Source: Ailurus styani
Lineage: Eukaryota > Chordata > Mammalia > Carnivora > Ailuridae
Assembly: GCA_002007465.1 (NCBI GenBank)
Contig: LNAC01000273.1
Span: forward strand, 654,799-718,798
Direction: 5' to 3'
DNA length: 64,000 bases
Every line of letters begins with the position of its first letter. Within the stretch, counting starts at the first letter, position 1. Both the position numbers and the translations under genes were made by a program. The notes under the pieces are model-generated. The model was not told where the DNA came from. It did not search any database and saw only the letters and a list, made by a program, of their open reading frames with translations. This document shows, in pieces, positions 48,981 to 61,084 of this stretch.

Positions 48981-49718
48981 TTCACCCTGATTTAGTTTTT
49001 CCTCTGAAAATTAATGTTCTTTATTTACATTGATTGGGTGTCTCCTTCATTGGAAAATATAAATCACCCATCAAATGTCAAGGACAATATGTCACTGCTA
49101 TAGTTTGGTGGATTACTTAAATTGCTAGAGAACTTGTAACATTTTACGTCTCTCAGAAGAAGTAGCATACAATTTAATAATCATAACATTCTGCCGATTA
49201 TCATTATGTTCAATTTTGAATGCATTGTGTTATTTTACTAAATATTTAAAAGTTCAATAAAGTGTCAAATATCAGAACATTTAAGACATGATAACATACC
49301 TGAATAAAAGTTAGTATGTTCTGACACTCTGAGAAAGAACATAGATGATATTATCTTTGAGAAATAGTATTAAGAAGGGAGAGTTGAAGCAAAACCAGTT
49401 ACAAATGTTTACAAAAGGAAGATCTATTAGCTCATTAATTAACCCCCTATTTTTGCCAAGTAATTTGTGGACTTGTAATTAGAAATTTATCAACGGAATT
49501 TGAGATCCATCCAAATATGAGATGCCCAAAATATAGTTTTGTTATATAGGAACTATTATTATTTAAGTTGCATGAAGAGAATATGTTTGCCTATAGTAAA
49601 GAAAAAAAGATGCATAGAGTTTGCAATGCAAACAGAATTCTAGTTAAATGTATTAATTTTTCCCTATTCAGAACACCACCCCCTTTTTAAAATTTTTACC
49701 AATAGTACATAATATTTA
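48981..49718. other. Unannotated AT-rich spacer between the direct repeats
   Basis: Nothing recognisable; no similarity to the spacer's flanks seen. Confidence 0.5.
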
Positions 49719-49877
49719 GATTAAGTCAAAGACTTAACGTAAAACCTAGATAATTACTCCTGGCTTTCATGTCTTTGGCAATAAAAATAGAACGTCCTAT
49801 TCAACAATGGCATACAAACAAGTACAGACATCTAGGTTACAAATGTCCAACAGTTGAAGAAATTTGATTTTAAAGGA
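49719..49877 (+). repeat. Local direct repeat, copy B
   Basis: Partner of 48821-48980, in the same orientation, about 740 bp downstream. Similarity stops abruptly on both sides. Confidence 0.75.
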
Positions 49878-50227
49878 TTATATTGATTCTAAATATATAC
49901 TGATTTTTATTATGGCGTTAAAGGAGAGTTTATGGAGAAGCAGAATTGACTTTTGGCATTTCTCGAGAAAATATTATACACAATAAAGTAATAGTAAATA
50001 ACATTTCAAAGATTTAAGAAAGGGGAAAATATATGTGTAATGGAATATATTAGAATTATGATTTCACCTTTCATGGATAGTGATTTGCTTGGGAATTATT
50101 CTCCGATGCCTTTCATGGAAAGTAGTCTGGTTTACACTTAGCTGCAAAGAGTATGAACTTGAAACGTTAGCACTGTTTCCAATTGATTTATTAATTATAT
50201 TAGAAACTTTTAAATGAGAAGCTTATT
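49878..50227. other. Unannotated AT-rich sequence
   Basis: Nothing recognised. Confidence 0.55.
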
Positions 50228-50242
50228 AAGAAACATTGGTTG

Positions 50243-50449
50243 TGGGGCGCCTGGGTGGCTCAGTGTGTTAAAGCCTCTGCCTTCCGCTCAGGTCATGATC
50301 TCAGGGTCCTGGGATGGAGCCCCGCATTGGGCTCCCTGCTCAGCGGGGAGCCTGCTTCCTCCTCTCTTTCTGCCTGCCTCTCTGCCTACTTGTGACCTCT
50401 CTCCCTCTCTGTGTCAAATAAATAAACTAAAAAAAATAAAAAAGAAAGA
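50243..50449 (+). mobile_element. can-SINE, plus strand (mustelid-type)
   Basis: TGGGGCGCCTGGGTGGCTCAG box, GTGTTAAAGCCTCTGCCTTCC, CT-rich core and AAATAAATAAACT plus an A-rich (GAAA) tail. Target duplication AAGAAACATT(G/A)GTTG at 50228-50242 and 50450-50464. The frame at 50214-50480 is the SINE read-through. Confidence 0.97.
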
Positions 50450-50464
50450 AAGAAACATTAGTTG

Positions 50465-51939
50465 CTTGCTTCACTTCTAAAATTTTGCCTTTTCATTTTC
50501 AAACCATATTTAAGGTTACATTAGAATCAAAACTGACATCCTATCTACAGATTTTTCTATGTATCCAGGTTCCAATGAAATTAATATTCACATAAAATAT
50601 GTATTCAATATATACTTATTACTTATTTACTATACGCTGAGTCACACTGCTAGGTGCAAGAATACAAGGATAGAGATTTATACTCGATGAAGATTTTTTT
50701 TAATATCAGATCTGGCAAGTAACAAATGAAAATTTAACTTTTTTATTTTACTTTATTAAAAGGGTAAATATGTATCCAGCGCTTAAAAGTGAAAAACATT
50801 ATGATATAGCCTCATCTTTGGAATTCACTAGTGAAGGTCACTAAATTAAGAAGTTAAACAGAAGTTGAAAGCCTGCCACAACTCACCATGATAGGTCTGA
50901 GCTGAACAAACTCAAGTGAATTCTGCAAACTAAAATAGTGACAGAAGAGTTATCTAAAGCAGACGCTTAGAGATTAAATTTGCAGTGTTATGGATAAAAT
51001 CTTTCTCTTTCCACCAAACTAAAGATAACCCTAAATGCATTTTGATTGGTTTTTAGAATATCTTTAAAATATTCCTTTGACACTTGGAAGTAATAAATAT
51101 TGCCAGTAAAGGTGCCATATGGCCAATTGTTTATCGTGACTTAAAAAACTGTAAGTGATAAAATCCACTGATTTATGACCATTGTCTATAGCCCTCTTTG
51201 AGTTATGACACATATATGTCATACACATCGGAGAAAATTAACAAAGCAACTCACAATTAAATAAAATTATATGGTGATAATATATTTATGCAAAGTATTT
51301 ATATATTTATACATTCATAAATAGTATGTATTATGTAAGATGAAATGTTAGGGCCGTGTGTGTGTGTATATGTGTGCGTGTGTGCGTGCATGGGTAAAAA
51401 ATAGCAACATACTTTCCAGAAATAGAACTTAAATGCTTTCACAAATTGCTTCCCACTGTATGCTGAATAACTAATTTACACAAGTAGTTCAGAATAATGA
51501 ATATGTTTCACATGATTCTTCAAATTTTATTTAATAACGTTAAATATAAAATTTGTTCAATATAGATACTAATGCATTAAATTTTAATTTTTTTGAGCTA
51601 TTAGAGCATAATGTCTTCTATCATAATTTATCTATGTCTGTTTCACCTCTAAAGAACAGTTTCAAATTTGTAATATGTATTTGCTTTCAATTAAATTGTA
51701 TAAGTATATGCGAATCTGACATTGTGGCCAGATTGTGTGGCAAAAAGCAAATAATATTATAGAGAAATCCTTCAATTTACTTTATAACAGTTTAGTAATT
51801 TTTGATTATTATTTTTGATTTTTAAATAATTTCAGCAGAAAGATGAGAATATTGAATGAGAAATATAATTTTTATTTCTTTAAATCACAAAAGATTCCCT
51901 TCCTCAGAGGAAGGCAATATAAAGGCAGAGGGCTTGCTA
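50465..51939. other. Unannotated AT-rich sequence
   Basis: A fragment 'acttatttactatacgctg' (50618-50690) may be the start of another old-repeat copy. A GT-rich run is at 51356-51392. Confidence 0.45.
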
Positions 51940-52125
51940 TACGTTCTTAGTTCTAACAATGACTGGTTGTTTCTCCTAGGACAAACGACTTCTCTCTGCC
52001 TCTTTTTTTCCATTTGCAAAGTGGGAAGGTTATATAATAGAACCTACTCCAAAGGATACAAAGAAAAAAATAATCCACAGCAAATGTCAGTAGAAAAATT
52101 GGTAAACATTAGCATTGTTAACTGG
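51940..52125 (+). repeat. MIR, plus strand
   Basis: 'acaatgactggttgtttctc', 'ctctctgcctctttttttcc', 'atttgcaaagtgggaagg' and 'aaatgtcagtagaaaaattg' follow the MIR core and 3' end. Confidence 0.6.
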
Positions 52126-53104
52126 TGTTATCCATTTTCAATATATGTACATATTTTTCACCATTATAATTTCACATATGCAATTTTATTCTCACTTTGG
52201 TAATATTTTTGGACAAAGAAAAGAGGATGAACAATAAATGTTCTTTAACCCACAGTTTCTCTGAAAATGACTATCTTACTTTTTGGTACAAGTTGCCAGA
52301 TTTGGAAGGTACTAAAAATTTTAAATATGACAAAATCCAGTGAACATGCAAAATATACTAGATAGACCAAAACATGTGAGAAGGACAGGCAGCAAGTTTG
52401 TTTTTCTCTTAATTGTGCCCTATGAACTGAAAGGGTTTAACAAAGCAATTTTTTAATCTCTAAAAAGAATTATTTTATTCCATTTTTATGTCCTACCAAA
52501 CTTATTTAATTAACATTAGATTAAATTATTAAACATTTAATTTACATTTGGGAAATAAAAGCAGAACATGCCATTATAATTAAAAAACATATATTAAGCA
52601 ATTCTATATTCTTGCTATATTACTATGTGTTTTTCATTACAAAATTAAACTACTGGCCCTTATCATTAAAAGCATAGAAGCCCAGAGCAATACTGATCAT
52701 ACAAATATTTAAAGGACTTGGAAACAACTGAAAAAATAAGGAACTAATACCAGTCAAACAAAGTTCTTATTTGAAGTACACATTGGTGGGATTAGACCTA
52801 TTTACTTTGAGAACTATGATTGTATTACCTGCAGAATTGGGTGGGTGGGCATTATTTTATGCTTTGTGTACTAGCAGGGTTCAAAAGTGCACCACCCTCT
52901 TTTTACCCAGGGTTGGGTCTGTCTGTTCAGATTTTCCTTCAACCTCTCTCTTCCCTTACCCTGCATGCTGGCATGCACACACTGGTGCGTGCACTCACAC
53001 ATACACACACTCACACACCCCTTGTAGTGTCTTACTTGTTACATGTAATACGCAACTTGTTCTTCACTTATCTCCCTAGATCTGCACTTGGGTTTTACTT
53101 CTGA
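52126..53104. other. Unannotated sequence with CA-rich tract
   Basis: CA-rich mixed run at 52974-53019. The overlapping frames at 52771-53104 read through it and are not supported as genes. Confidence 0.5.
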
Positions 53105-53240
53105 CACATAGATTAGCTGTGACTCTTTGTCCAGTTATCTAAGCTCCCTGAGCCCCGATTAACTGTGTTCATTAACTCATTATAGCTCTTACAATTTTTT
53201 GCCAATGAGATGATCAATAAGTAGGTAAAATATTTGTTAA
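53105..53240 (+). repeat. MIR fragment, plus strand
   Basis: 'gattagctgtgactctttgt', 'ccagttatctaagctccctg' and 'gcc aatgagatgatcaataag' match the MIR core region loosely. Confidence 0.5.
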
Positions 53241-54149
53241 GCTAATTAATGAGAGTCACATCTTTGCTTTAAAAGACTTCCATTAAGTCAATGAACCTAT
53301 ATCTTCCTATAAACAATGTTCAGATATAAAGGGTCCCTATGAAGTACCCCAAATGTGAGATTTTCAAAAACTGTATCTGACAAATACATGTTATAAAATG
53401 CTTCCACCAATCAAAAAATACTGCTTTGAAAGAAAACTCTGATGCCAGTAAAGATTTGATTAGAGGCAACTTCTTTGGGATACTACCTGGTTTACAGAGG
53501 AGACGTTAGTTTTCTTCTGGAACTCTCAGAAATTTGACAACATTACTTAAATATCTTCTGTTTCCCTATTTCTCAGAACTTTCTTGGCTCATCATTTATA
53601 TGCTTTCTTTGTCTCGTTATCTCACTAGACAACAAAGCCCCTCCTGCCTGAAAACTCTTAGTCTTTGGACCTGCCAAATCAAGGCCTTCTGCAAATTCCC
53701 TCTTCATGCCTGCTTTTTCTGAAGTTAGCAATATGCACTAGATAGAATATCAGTAGGACAACAATAGGCACCCTAGAAATAGACTGATAAATAATAGATG
53801 GAAAGACAGAGAGATGCTAAAAGCTATTGACTCTTTCCTTCCAAAGTTAAAAAAAAAAAAGAAAAGAAAAAGAAAAGGAAAAATGAGCAGGAAAGATGAA
53901 TAGGTGTTGGAAACAAAATTGGCCAACCTTTTAAACATTGAGCCTTTTCTTATAATTCATTAATGCTCATATCATCAATAACAGCTAGGAAATATTTATT
54001 TTGTGAAATAAATATTTAAGACCAACATCATTAAATGGATTAAGTTTCAAATCCTAAGCATAAGGAGTGACTTAATAAGATGCTAGTGTTAAAAGTAAAT
54101 GAATTAGATGCCAGTATTTACCTCTTCTGAAGATCAGTGCTTTGGCATC
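53241..54149. other. Unannotated sequence with purine run
   Basis: A/G-rich low-complexity run at 53849-53884. Nothing else recognised. Confidence 0.55.
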
Positions 54150-54345
54150 AGATTGCTAATATTTATATAGTGTTTACTATGTCCTAAGTAAACTAACAAA
54201 TTCTACATAGATAACATATTTGATTCATATCAAAAAAAAAAAATTCCCCAAAGTTGAGGAAGATACTGTTACTGAGGTGCAAGGAAGTTAGAGAACTTTA
54301 CAATAGCATAAAGAACTTGACTGCATAAATTCAGTTTAGAAGCCG
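54150..54345 (-). repeat. MIR, minus strand
   Basis: 'tatttatatagtgtttacta', 'tgtcctaagtaaactaac', then 'ttgaggaagatactgttact', 'gaggtgcaaggaagttag' follow reversed MIR. An A-run (54230-54243) has grown inside. Confidence 0.65.
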
Positions 54346-54619
54346 AAGAATGCCGGCATGGATGTATGGATGCTGGTCATGTGATGCCTCTAGAACCGAT
54401 GCTCCAAGCCTTGATGACCAAAGAGCTAACAGAAAAAATTGGCATGAACAGCAAGACCTACCTTACAAAAAGGCATCATAATGGCATTATAATTATAATG
54501 ATGGCATCGCAATTTCTGATTTGAAGGGCATTACTTTATGCTAGAACGTAATTATCCAAATAAAATATTGTGTTACATTGTTCCTGCAACAGATTCTTTC
54601 CATGTCCAGGATAGGTTTT

Positions 54620-54841
54620 TGGTTTTTCTCTTTTTTTTAGATTTTATTTATTTATTTGAAGGAAGGAGCAAGAGAGCATGAGCAAGGGGAGGGGCAGAGG
54701 AAGAGGGAGAAGCAGACACCCTGCTGAGCAGGAAGCCCAACTCGGAGCTGGGAGCCCGATGCGGGACTCCATCCCAGGAGCCGGGGATCATGACCTGAGC
54801 CGCAGGCTGATGCTTAACCAGCCGAACCACCCAGGCACCCC
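54620..54841 (-). mobile_element. can-SINE, minus strand (half of a head-to-head pair)
   Basis: Inverted tail TTTTTTTTAGATTTTATTTATTTATTTGAAG, GGGGCAGAGGAAGAGGGAG body, and GAACCACCCAGGCACCCC box. Target duplication of 17 bp with one mismatch (54603-54619 and 54842-54858). Confidence 0.97.
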
Positions 54842-54875
54842 TGTCCAGGAGAGGTTTTAATATAAGATATTTCCT

Positions 54876-55074
54876 GGGCGCCTGGGTGGCTCAATGGGTT
54901 AAAGCCTCTGCTTTCCGCTCAGGTCATGATCTCAGGGTCCTGGGATCGAGGCCCGCATCGGGCTCCCAGCTCAGCAGGGAGCCTGCTTCCCCCTCTTTCT
55001 CTGCCTGCCTCTCTGCCTCCTGTGATATCTCTCCCTCTGTGAAATAAATAAATAAAATCTTAAAAAATAATAAT
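54876..55074 (+). mobile_element. can-SINE, plus strand, young (mustelid-type)
   Basis: GGGCGCCTGGGTGGCTCAA box, GGGTTAAAGCCTCTGC, AAATAAATAAATAAAATCTT tail with a short (TAA)n end. Perfect 17 bp target duplication (54859-54875 and 55075-55091). It inserted directly beside the target duplication of the previous SINE, so only 34 bp separate the two 5' ends. Confidence 0.98.
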
Positions 55075-55091
55075 AATATAAGATATTTCCT

Positions 55092-55961
55092 TGCTGGCAT
55101 GCAGTTTACAAAATGAATATATTTTTTATATTCTGTTGACAAACATTTCTGCAGAATATTTTGTCTCAGGTATGTCCAACATTTATTTCACCTCTGGAAA
55201 CGAAATCAAAGGCTTACATATTTTACTAAGAAATATTTTTTAAAAATTTTCACATAATTCCAACGTATTTGCTTATCCATATGTCCATTTGAGAAATGTT
55301 TCCTTCTAGATTGTCAAATTGAAAGAAGCAAGCATTTTACATTCATCTTTATGTATTATGTATTTATAGTATATTATATTCTTATACTATGTATATATGA
55401 AATAATTGTTTTGTGATTTCAGTGTTTTAAAATATAAATATATCTGCATTTGTACTAGCTCAATGAGAATTTTTTTTCTTCATATGTAGGTGATTGGGGC
55501 AATATTAAGTAATGTTCTTATCCTGCTGAAAGGACTTATTTAGAAAGTCACCTTTTGATAGAATACAGACTCAATTTTTTATTCTTAAAATGTCAGATTG
55601 TGTTTTACAACCTGATTTTTTATAATTGTATTATTTATTTTCCTATATCACTACAAAAAGTCATTCTTAACAAATAGAATTAAGATTGGAATTGCATACA
55701 CATATGCATATATATATATTACATATAAGATTTTTATATTATAAATTTAGATTAAAATAAATGTCAATAGATACTGCCTATTAAAATTCAACTTCCCTAA
55801 GTTCAAATTTCCTATTAAGGTCGAAGGAAATTAGGAAGCTGAAAACAGTATGTTCTAAAAGAGAATTTTGGAAATTTATCCTAAGGAAAAAGAAAGTTTC
55901 ATTTATGTGATATATACACAGAACTTATTAATGCTACTGTAAAGACTTAAGAATATTTTAA
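55092..55961. other. Unannotated AT-rich sequence
   Basis: Very AT-rich, TA-dinucleotide patches near 55700. No gene or named repeat. Confidence 0.55.
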
Positions 55962-56500
55962 TTACCTCCAGGACTAGAAAAGAAAGAACAAACTACACCC
56001 AAAGTTAGCAACAGGAAGGAAATAATTAGATAAGAGCAGGAATAAATTGGAGACCAGAAAGACAACAGAAAAGATCAATGAAACTTCAAGTTGTGTATTT
56101 GAAAACAAAAACTGAATTGAAATCTTTAGGTAGACAAAGAAACTACTATAAATAATTATATACTAACAAAATAGTCTCTTTGAAGAAATGGATAAATTTC
56201 TAGAAACACATAGCTTATGAAGACTGAATCATGCAATAACAGATAACCTGTTATAATTGGAATAGTCCAGTAATGACTGAGGGGGTTGAATCAGTAATCC
56301 AAAATCTCCCAACACATCAAAGACCAGGATCAGATGGCTTCACACAGGTGAATTCTACCAAATGTTTAAAGAAGAATTGATACTTAACCTTCTCAAATTT
56401 TTCCAAAAATTGGGGAGGAAGGAACACTTCCAAACTCACTTTATGAGACCAATATGACCTTGTTACCAAAACTAGACAATGATATTACAGGAAATCAATA

Positions 56501-56536
56501 GTTGGATGCTTACTGACTAAGCCACCCAGGTGCCCC
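56501..56536 (-). mobile_element. can-SINE stump (5' end only), minus strand
   Basis: Only AGTTGGATGCTTACTGACTAAGCCACCCAGGTGCCCC-like 5' SINE sequence in reverse remains (36 bp). It sits exactly at the point where several hundred bases of L1 ORF2 are missing. Confidence 0.85.
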
Positions 56537-56570
56537 CTTAGCCAGAGTTTAGGCAAAAAAAGACATAAAA

Positions 56571-56746
56571 GGATTATCTGCGTGGCTTAGTTTGTTAAGT
56601 GCCAGCCTTCAGCTCAGGTCATGATCCTGGAGTCCCAGGACGGAGACCTGCATGCTCATCAGGGAGTTTGCTTCTTCCTCTGTCCCTCACCCTGCTCTTG
56701 TTCTCACTTCTCTGTCTCTGTCTCAAATAAATAAATAAAATCTTAA
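56571..56746 (+). mobile_element. can-SINE, plus strand, inside the L1
   Basis: Diverged 5' box (TCTGCGTGGCTTAG), TTAAGTGCCAGCCTTCAGC, GTCCCAGGACGGAG and AAATAAATAAATAAAATCTT tail. A-rich approximate target duplication (AAAAAGACATAAAAGG type) at about 56555-56570 and 56747-56762. L1 homology resumes on both sides. Confidence 0.93.
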
Positions 56747-57457
56747 AAAAAAAGACAAAAAAGACATCTGAATTGGAAAAAAAGGACGTAAAATTATGTT
56801 TTGGCAGATGACTTGATCTTATATAGAAAACTCTAAAGATCTCCCCACTGTTAGAGCTAATAAATGAATTCAATAAAGTTGCCAATACAAAATCAACATA
56901 CAGAAATCAATTTCATTTCTATATACTAATAATGAATTATCTGAAAGATAAATTAAGAAAGAATAACCAAGGAAGTGAAAGACCTGTATGTTGAGAACGC
57001 TATGACACTAAGGAAAGACATTGGAGAAGACATAAATAAATGGAAAGATATCCCATGTTCTTGGATTGGAAGAATTAATATTTTGAAAATGTCCATATTA
57101 TCAAAGTATTCTATAGGTATAATCCAATCTGTATCAAAATTCCAGTAGCATTTTTTTCACAGACAGAAAAAAAACTATCCTAACATTTGTATGAAACCAC
57201 ATAATCCCCAAATAACCAAAACAATCCTGAGAAAGAAGAACAAAACTGAAGGCATCACACTGCCTAATTTCAAGCTATATTACAAAGCCTTAGTAGTCCA
57301 AACAGTATGGAACTGGCATAAAAGTAGACACATGAACCAGTGGAAATGAATAGAGAGCCCAGACATAAACTCACACATATGTGGTTCACTTAATTTTGAC
57401 AAGGGAATCAAGAACACACAATAAAAAAGGGTAGTCTCTTTAATAAATGGCATTGGG

Positions 57458-57641
57458 GGTGCCTGGGTGGCTCAGTTGGTTAAGCGACTGCCTTCAGCTC
57501 AGGTCATGATCCCGGAGTCCCAGGATCGAGTTCCACATCGGGCTTCCTGCTCAGCAGGGAGGCTGCTTATCCCTCTGACTTCTCTCCTCTCATGTTACCT
57601 CTCTCTCATTCTCTCTCTCTCTCAAATAAAAGCTTAAAAAA
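57458..57641 (+). mobile_element. can-SINE, plus strand, inside the L1
   Basis: GGTGCCTGGGTGGCTCAG, TTAAGCGACTGCCTTCAGC, CCCGGAGTCCCAGGATCGAG and CTCAAATAAAAGCTT tail. Perfect 16 bp target duplication AATAAATGGCATTGGG (57442-57457 and 57642-57657), which is itself L1 ORF2 sequence. Confidence 0.97.
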
Positions 57642-58199
57642 AATAAATGGCATTGGGAAAACTGGATATCCACATGCAAAAGAAAGAAACTGGACCCCTA
57701 TCTTACACAACTTATAAAAATTAATTTGAAATGGATTGAACACTTAACTGTAATATCTGAAACTATACAGCTACTCAAAAAAATAGTGAAAATGTTCTTG
57801 ACATTGGTCTTAGCAAAGGTTTCTTGGATAAGACATCAAAAGCATAGGCAATAGAAGCTAATAAACAAGTGGGACTACACCAATCTAAAGAGCTACTGCA
57901 CATCAAAGAAGACAATAACTTAAAAAGTTAACCTACAGAATGAGAGAAAAATATTTGCGAACTGTGTAACTGATAAGTGGTTATACCTAAAATATAAAAA
58001 GAACTCATACAATTTAATAGCCTAAAAGCAAGTAATCCAATTAGATAATGGGCAAAATACCCAAAAAGATGTTTTTCTAAAGAAGACATACCAATGGCCA
58101 ACAGGTCCATGAAAATGTGCACAACATTATTAATAATCAGGGAAATGAAAATTAAAACCACAATGAGATTTCACTTCACACCTGTTAGAATAGCCATAA

Positions 58200-58203
<4 letters not shown>

Positions 58204-58232
<29 letters not shown>
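58204..58232. repeat. (GA)n microsatellite in the L1
   Basis: About 14 GA units replacing L1 ORF2 sequence after 'tagaatagccataataaa'. Confidence 0.97.
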
Positions 58233-58235
<3 letters not shown>

Positions 58236-58351
58236 ACGTTAGCAAGGATGAGAAAAGGGAACATTTACTTATACAATGTTTGGTGGGAATGTAAATTGGT
58301 ACAGCCATTGTGGAAAACAGTATGGTGGTTTCTCAAAAAATTAAAAACTGA

Positions 58352-58427
58352 GGGGCACCTGGGTGGCTCAGTCAGTTAAGCATCTGACTCTTGGTTTTGG
58401 CTTGGGGCATAATCTTAGGGTCACTGT
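58352..58427 (+). mobile_element. 3'-truncated can-SINE (5' 75 bp), inside the L1
   Basis: GGGGCACCTGGGTGGCTCAG, TTAAGCATCTGACTCTTGG, then TCTTAGGGTCAC, and nothing after. The rest of the SINE and roughly 80 bp of L1 (by comparison with the usual L1 order) are gone; L1 resumes at TATCTGCACATCC. Confidence 0.9.
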
Positions 58428-58529
58428 GCTATCTGCACATCCATGCTAATTGCAGCATTATTCACAAGGCAAGATATGGAAACAACCTAAATAATGTCCT
58501 TTAGCAGATGAATGAGAAAGAAATTGTGT

Positions 58530-58646
58530 TATATATATAAATATATATATATGTATATATATACATATATATACATATACATATATATACACACACACAT
58601 ATATATATACACACAATAGGATATACTATATATATATATATACACA
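58530..58646. repeat. (TA)n/(TATG)n/(CA)n compound repeat in the L1
   Basis: Alternating TA runs with ATGTATAT and ACACAC interruptions, expanded within the L1 3' end. Confidence 0.96.
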
Positions 58647-59158
58647 ATGCGATATTATTAAGCCTTTTAAAAAGAAAGAAATCCTGCTTTTATGACATGG
58701 GGGAAACTGGAGAGCATTATGCTAAGTGAAATAAGCCAGACAAAGAAAGACAAATACTGTATGACATAACTCATATGTGAAGTCTTACCGAAAAAAAAGC
58801 TGATTTCATAGAAACAGGGAATAGAATGGCGGTTTTGGGGGGATGAGGGTAGAGGGAAATGGGGTGATATTGGTCAAAGAGTACAGATCTTCTGTTACAT
58901 GATGAGTAAGTTCTGAGGGTCTAGTGTATAGCTTGGTGACTGTAGTTAGTAATGTAGTATTATATTTGAAAGTTGCTAAAAGTAGGTCTTAAGCATTCTC
59001 AGCACACACACACACACAAGTTAACTACGTGAAGTGATATATTAATTATCTTGGACTTAGTAATCATTCCACAATGTATATATTCATCAAATCATCACGT
59101 AGTATACTTTATATGTAATTATATTTATCAGTTATTCCTCAATAAAGTTTAAAAACAA

Positions 59159-59810
59159 CATTCATATTAACTTTTAAAATCGGCTTGGGAGGGGGGGAAA
59201 GAGGAAAACTTTCCTGCTTTCCGTTTTCAAAGTGTTCAGTCAGTGATCCAACCTCCCTTCCTGACACATACACGCATACTTGAAAACATACTCCAAATTA
59301 AAATCCAAAGACCATTGTGTTTTTAAAAATAACATAATTTAGCAAAACCACAAGCAACTAGGATTGTCTCATGAAGGTTACTGGCATGCTTGATATGCAA
59401 GAAATGCCAGGCTTGTCAAATTCTACTGCAGAAACACAAACGCAGATTCCCAATCTCTGAAGTCTCTTTTGGAATCCTTCACCGAAGCTGAATTTCAGAT
59501 ATGAAGAATATTAGTCTCCAAAGGATGTGCCCTGCTGACTTCTTTCCCTGTTAACAGTATTAAATCATCTTTGAACAGAAACCTTTTATAGTTTATCATA
59601 GTCTGGCAGCTCAAAGATACAGGTAACTTTTATTTGTGGTCATTCAGGTGGGGCACCTCAAGTCATTGATACATATCTATTTCTGTAGTGTAGTTTTGAA
59701 AGAAAAGATTATCTGTTTTCTTTTTTGTTCTTAATGTAAATGTATCTCCTCCTCTACTTTCTCCCCAGCCACTTTCTCCCCGCTCCAGGAGAAATTTCAT
59801 ACGCCCCGAA

Positions 59811-59848
<38 letters not shown>

Positions 59849-59895
59849 CGAAACAAAGCAAAACAACCCAGGAAGCTGAAAGCTATCCATTAAAT

Positions 59896-59928
<33 letters not shown>

Positions 59929-61084
59929 CAAAACCAGAAGTGCAAATTGAAAGAGAGCTTCCGAATGCTTTAATTTTCTTCCTACATTGCATAACATCTA
60001 TCACTAAATTGCATGTCTGTGTTGTAAAGATCTATTCGTGTTAGCCAAATAGTTTGTGAAACACACTGTCACTGAGACCTCTGTGGGAGCACTAGAAGGC
60101 AGCTGAGTGCTTCTATTTCATAGTCAGGCAAGGCAGACTTCCTATGTTGTTTGAAAAATACCAACACTGTGTACATAATTAGGTCAGTTGCTTACTTCCT
60201 ACTTATTTCGAGTTTCAAACTAAACTAAACCCAGAAAATATATGTCACTTGCATTCATTTGCTTGAAAACAGGAAAGAATCCAAAGTAAATGGCCATTTT
60301 ACGAGTTTGGTGACCAAGCAATTAGTAGACAGCTACACAGCTAGTGGAGATAATAGAAAAGCATAAAATTTTATTCTTATTGGGAAGATACTTTGCATTA
60401 ATTTAAAGGTGACTGAAACGAAATGAAATAATTTTTAAAGTCTGGGAGAATTGTCCAATAATTTAAAATTTTTCATTGGCCAAATGATATTTAACTTATC
60501 ACTTCGTTAAACAGCAAATTAAAATTTATCTTCCATCCATCAGGAAAAGGTAAACTAAGTAGCCAAAAAAAAAAAAATTCTTTTGGCTATAAAACAAGAA
60601 GGGTAGAGAAAATAAGATTTGTGTTTCCAATGTAATGAGAAAGGAAATATCTGACATGAATTTAATAAAATAAAACCCTGAATTTAAAAATAGAGAATAT
60701 TTTGCTCATCATTTTCCTTCTTTTATTTACATTTCAAAATCAACAGCAATGGAATAATCTAGAATATGGTTTTTGGCAAGAATTAAAAGGAGTATTTTTA
60801 ATGGAGGAGAGTTTCCATATTTGAAGTGAATAAAGATAAAACTATATTGTTTCTTATTTTAGTTGAAATCATTGTAAAAGAGATTCATTGCCTCTTTTGA
60901 ATCTAAGCAATCATCTGAACTGTAACCTAAAAATAACTAGTTTAAAATTAGATTTTATGCTGCTGTTCATGGTACATCCTCAAATCTATTTTTAAAAAAA
61001 TACTTCATTACTTAGAACAGCAAAAAATGGAATTTAAGTGAAGACACAAATTATTAAGATTTTAAAAGTCAAATTCTCTCTGAG
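59159..61084. other. Unannotated sequence with CA repeat
   Basis: Includes a (CA)n at 59813-59846 and an A/C-rich (AAAAC)n stretch at 59897-59935. The 113-codon antisense frame at 59663-60004 runs through the CA repeat. No gene recognised. Confidence 0.5.
59813..59846. repeat. (CA)n microsatellite, about 17 units
   Basis: Uninterrupted AC repeat. Confidence 0.99.

Larger units (their letters stand above)
55962..59158 (+). mobile_element. Old 5'-truncated L1: ORF2 (from before the RT core) to 3' UTR, with nested SINEs
   Basis: Continuous L1 order across about 3.2 kb: 'caggactagaaaagaaagaa', 'gatcagatggcttcacac' with GGTGAATTCTACCAA (reads GEFYQ, the RT palm approach), 'gccagagtttaggc', 'ttggcagatgacttgatc', 'aactggcataaaagtagaca', 'aatggcattgggaaaactgg', 'gagctactgcacatcaaag', 'ggccaacaggtccatgaaa', 'gggaaatgaaaattaaaac', 'gcagcattattcacaag', 'tgctaagtgaaataagcc', then a boreoeutherian L1MA/L1MB-like 3' UTR ('gtacagatcttctgttac', 'gttctgagggtctagtgta') ending CCTCAATAAAG. 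Frames are full of stops; dead. Deletions lie at 56497-56538 and about 58427. Confidence 0.93.

Noticed and set aside
59663..60004. 113-codon antisense frame
   Set aside because: Crosses a (CA)n microsatellite (poly Cys-Val) and has no domain.
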